Source of the DNA: Armatimonadota bacterium
GTDB taxonomy: Bacteria; Armatimonadota; Zipacnadia; Zipacnadales; UBA11051
Direction: 5' to 3'
DNA: 7,560 nt
Assembly (NCBI GenBank): GCA_003542955.1
Contig: DPJP01000157.1
Coordinates: 32,410 to 39,969, forward strand
A program made the translations under genes and the position numbers. Below the pieces are notes generated by a model. It was not told the DNA's origin. It searched no databases and worked only from the letters and a program-made list of their open reading frames with translations. The number at the start of each line of letters is the position of its first letter. Position 1 is the first letter of the stretch. This document shows, one piece after another, positions 6,150 through 7,560 of the stretch.

Positions 6150-7256
6150 CTACGGATACACCCGCCCGGCTGCCTGGTGACGGATGATTGTCGGCGTCAG
6201 CACGATCACCGGGTTCGAAGTCAGACGCCGGCGATAGCGGCTGAACATCCCGCTGTAGGTGTCGTTGATAGTGTTGGTGTCGCGCAGCAGCCCGCCGATC
6301 ACAACGCTCTCCCCATCTCGCACGGTCACGGTCGTCCGCACCATCGCGGTCCGCGTGATCGGGATCGCCGATGCTCCGGGGATCGACACCTCGCCCACCC
6401 ACTCGGACAGCCTCGGCTCCACCTGCACCGTGACCGAGTCATCGCCGTTAATGCGCGGGAGCACCCATAGCTCCGTGCCGATGAAGATCGAGTTGATCTG
6501 TTCGACTGTCGCCCTGCGGAAGCCAAAGTCGTCATAAACAGCACGCGAGGTGAAGAACGGTACCGTCTCCCCGAACGCCACCTCGGCAGGGCTGTTGTTG
6601 TGTGTCGTGACACTCGCGCCCTGCACGTGTCGGCCGCGCGATGAGGTGTTGAGCAGGCTCAGAGAGGTATTGGTGTTCCCACGCTGCCACATCACCTGGG
6701 GACCGCCAACCAGCTGTGTGCCCCCCCCGCCGATGTCGACAGCACCGGTGTTTGTATGCCAGTTGATGCCCCAGCCCTCGAACTCCTCCTGCGGCAGGTC
6801 CACCGCGCGGACGTCGATGTTGACCATATCCACGGGGGTGTCGAGCATGGCGATGAGTTCCTTGAGGCGGTCCAGCCCATCGCGCGTGCCCCTCACCACC
6901 ATTGCGTTCTGGTATGGTACGACCACCGGCCGGCCCTCGATTCCGTCGGGCACCATCCCCGTGATTGCGCCGCCCTTGGCGGGGTACGACCTGCCGGCAG
7001 TGCCCTGTACCCAACGGCCCTCATACTGGGATATCTGCCGTGCGGCGTCGTAGATGAGGTCGTTGGCGAAGTCGTCGAAGAAGCTGTTGCCGGCGCCCGG
7101 CTCGGCCCCCCAGATCATCGCCACCAACTGCTCGACATCGCTGTGGCGCGGAGTTATCTTCTCGGTGATCATAGATTGGGCCGTCACGAGCCCGGCAGGT
7201 ACCAGAAGAAGCACCAGGACCAATCCTGTCTGTGCGTGCAGGCGCCCGGATATCAT
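6150..7256 (-). CDS. Secretin-like exported protein, cysteine-free paralogue (368 aa)
   Basis: The start at 7256 is chosen because GGAGG lies ten bases upstream and the product then begins with a signal peptide (1-26, cleavage VTA|Q). Upstream in-frame ATGs (7301, 7451) have no ribosome site and would bury the signal. A conserved N-terminal block, ITPRHSDVEQLVAMIWG (34-50), is followed by FFDDFANDLIYD. Then comes an N1/NolW-like segment, QNAMVVRGTRDGLDRL (116-131), with LDTP and IDVRAVDLP. The secretin core follows: AEVAFGETVPF (224-234), GTELWVLPRI (260-269), VRDGESVVIGGLLRD (312-326), NPVIVLTPTII (348-358). It matches the neighbouring 385-residue protein block by block, so the two probably arose by duplication. 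The region 170-222 is rich in G, N, S and T and may be a surface loop. The mature protein contains no cysteine. An eight-G run in the coding strand encodes part of Gly176-Gly179. The pore-lip segment typical of large secretins is not evident. Likely located at the outer membrane. Confidence 0.75.
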   Translation of the reverse strand: MISGRLHAQTGLVLVLLLVPAGLVTAQSMITEKITPRHSDVEQLVAMIWGAEPGAGNSFFDDFANDLIYDAARQISQYEGRWVQGTAGRSYPAKGGAITGMVPDGIEGRPVVVPYQNAMVVRGTRDGLDRLKELIAMLDTPVDMVNIDVRAVDLPQEEFEGWGINWHTNTGAVDIGGGGTQLVGGPQVMWQRGNTNTSLSLLNTSSRGRHVQGASVTTHNNSPAEVAFGETVPFFTSRAVYDDFGFRRATVEQINSIFIGTELWVLPRINGDDSVTVQVEPRLSEWVGEVSIPGASAIPITRTAMVRTTVTVRDGESVVIGGLLRDTNTINDTYSGMFSRYRRRLTSNPVIVLTPTIIRHQAAGRVYP

Positions 7257-7277
7257 CCGCCATCGTCCTCCGTAGCT

Positions 7278-7298
7278 GTGTAGTAGGTACTTAGACAC
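7278..7298. promoter_or_regulatory. Possible operator in the divergent intergenic region
   Basis: GTGT (7278-7281) and ACAC (7295-7298) flank a central GTAC with partial symmetry. This lies in the leader of the minus-strand secretin-like gene, 22 bases upstream of its ATG. The position suits a repressor site, but the symmetry is weak. Confidence 0.2.
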
Positions 7299-7372
7299 CA
7301 TCCGGCACGCGTGTGTTCGCCCTTCTTTGCCGCATCTGTCCCCCGGTGACCCGCGCAGGACCCCCGTCGCGG

Positions 7373-7378
7373 TATGAT
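7373..7378 (+). promoter_or_regulatory. Possible -10 box of the rightmost gene
   Basis: TATGAT lies 45 bases before the ATG at 7423. No good -35 was found at 16-18 bp upstream, so this would need an activator or another sigma factor. Confidence 0.25.
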
Positions 7379-7422
7379 GAATAGACTCGCAGTCTCCTAT
7401 GTCGTCGCCGGGAGGGCTTCCC

Positions 7423-7560
7423 ATGGCGCCACGTATAGGCTTCATCATCATCGGGCACGCGGACTACCAGAACGACATCGGGCTCCACTTCGCTACCCGC
7501 GCGGTCGAGCAACTCCGCGGCCGCGGGATCGACGTGGTTCTCGACACGACCCCGCACACC
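7423..7560 (+). CDS. N-terminal fragment of a possible sugar isomerase-like protein
   Basis: The gene runs off the right edge after 46 codons, with no stop. The ATG is preceded by GGAGG (7411-7415) seven bases upstream, a strong ribosome site. The visible part starts with a short hydrophobic beta strand, IGFIIIGHADYQND (5-18), followed by an amphipathic helix, FATRAVEQLRGRG (23-35), and a second strand, IDVVLDT (36-42). This is the opening beta-alpha-beta of a Rossmann-like domain. The opening G-x4-GH-x-DY pattern recalls the N-terminal domain of fucose/arabinose isomerase-like proteins, but 46 residues cannot settle that. It diverges from the minus-strand secretin-like gene across 166 bases. 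Confidence 0.6.
   Translation, partial: MAPRIGFIIIGHADYQNDIGLHFATRAVEQLRGRGIDVVLDTTPHT

Noticed and set aside
6085..6180. Small plus-strand frame (31 aa) after a perfect AAAGGAG
   Set aside because: Spacing to the ATG is long (12-13 bases), the product (W/R/P/Y-rich) has no recognisable feature, it overlaps the end of a real gene, and the ribosome-site-like bases are explained as an arm of the hairpin.
5885..7285. Ten-base match (TACTACACAG and its complement) upstream of both secretin-like genes
   Set aside because: The copies are in opposite orientation relative to their genes, and a ten-base match between two intergenic regions is not surprising by chance.

Overview
The window is GC-rich and densely coding. 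The DNA is bacterial, and the organism is probably diderm, because two tandem genes encode exported proteins with secretin-like (outer-membrane pore family) C-terminal halves. The style (GC-rich, several orphan secretin-like and unknown exported proteins) would fit an uncultured Armatimonadota, Planctomycetota or similar lineage. That is inference; no marker gene fixes the taxon. No tRNA, rRNA, CRISPR array, IS element or phage gene was seen.

Layout, left to right. Positions 1-139 are non-coding as far as I can tell and hold a strong intrinsic-terminator hairpin and a 14-bp palindrome. 140-1012 (-) encodes an exported protein of unknown function. It diverges from 1182-1688 (+), a short protein that resembles the C-terminal two thirds of MobA-type nucleotidyltransferases but lacks their catalytic motifs. 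Between these two genes lie two perfect TATAAT boxes that face each other. The MobA-like gene converges tail to tail with a complete three-gene proton-translocating NAD(P)+ transhydrogenase operon on the minus strand: pntA1 (4574-3408), pntA2 (3394-3095) and pntB (3098-1701). The second and third genes overlap by ATGA.

Upstream of the transhydrogenase, on the same strand, lie two paralogous secretin-like genes: 5850-4693 and 7256-6150. They share the same order of motifs. The first carries a cysteine cluster with a CXXCH motif, whereas the mature second protein has no cysteine at all. A 299-bp gap between them holds a good promoter for the downstream copy and an AT-rich, hairpin-forming stretch. 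The right edge holds the first 46 codons of a plus-strand gene starting at 7423, which faintly resembles sugar isomerases of the fucose/arabinose type.

Working together: the Pnt operon is a self-contained inner-membrane machine that makes NADPH from NADH using the proton gradient. The two secretin-like proteins probably act in the outer membrane or periplasm. Nothing in the sequence links them functionally to Pnt, and no other secretion or pilus genes are visible here. The most unusual features are the CXXCH-bearing secretin-like protein and its cysteine-free paralogue, the catalytically stripped MobA-like protein, and the face-to-face promoters.
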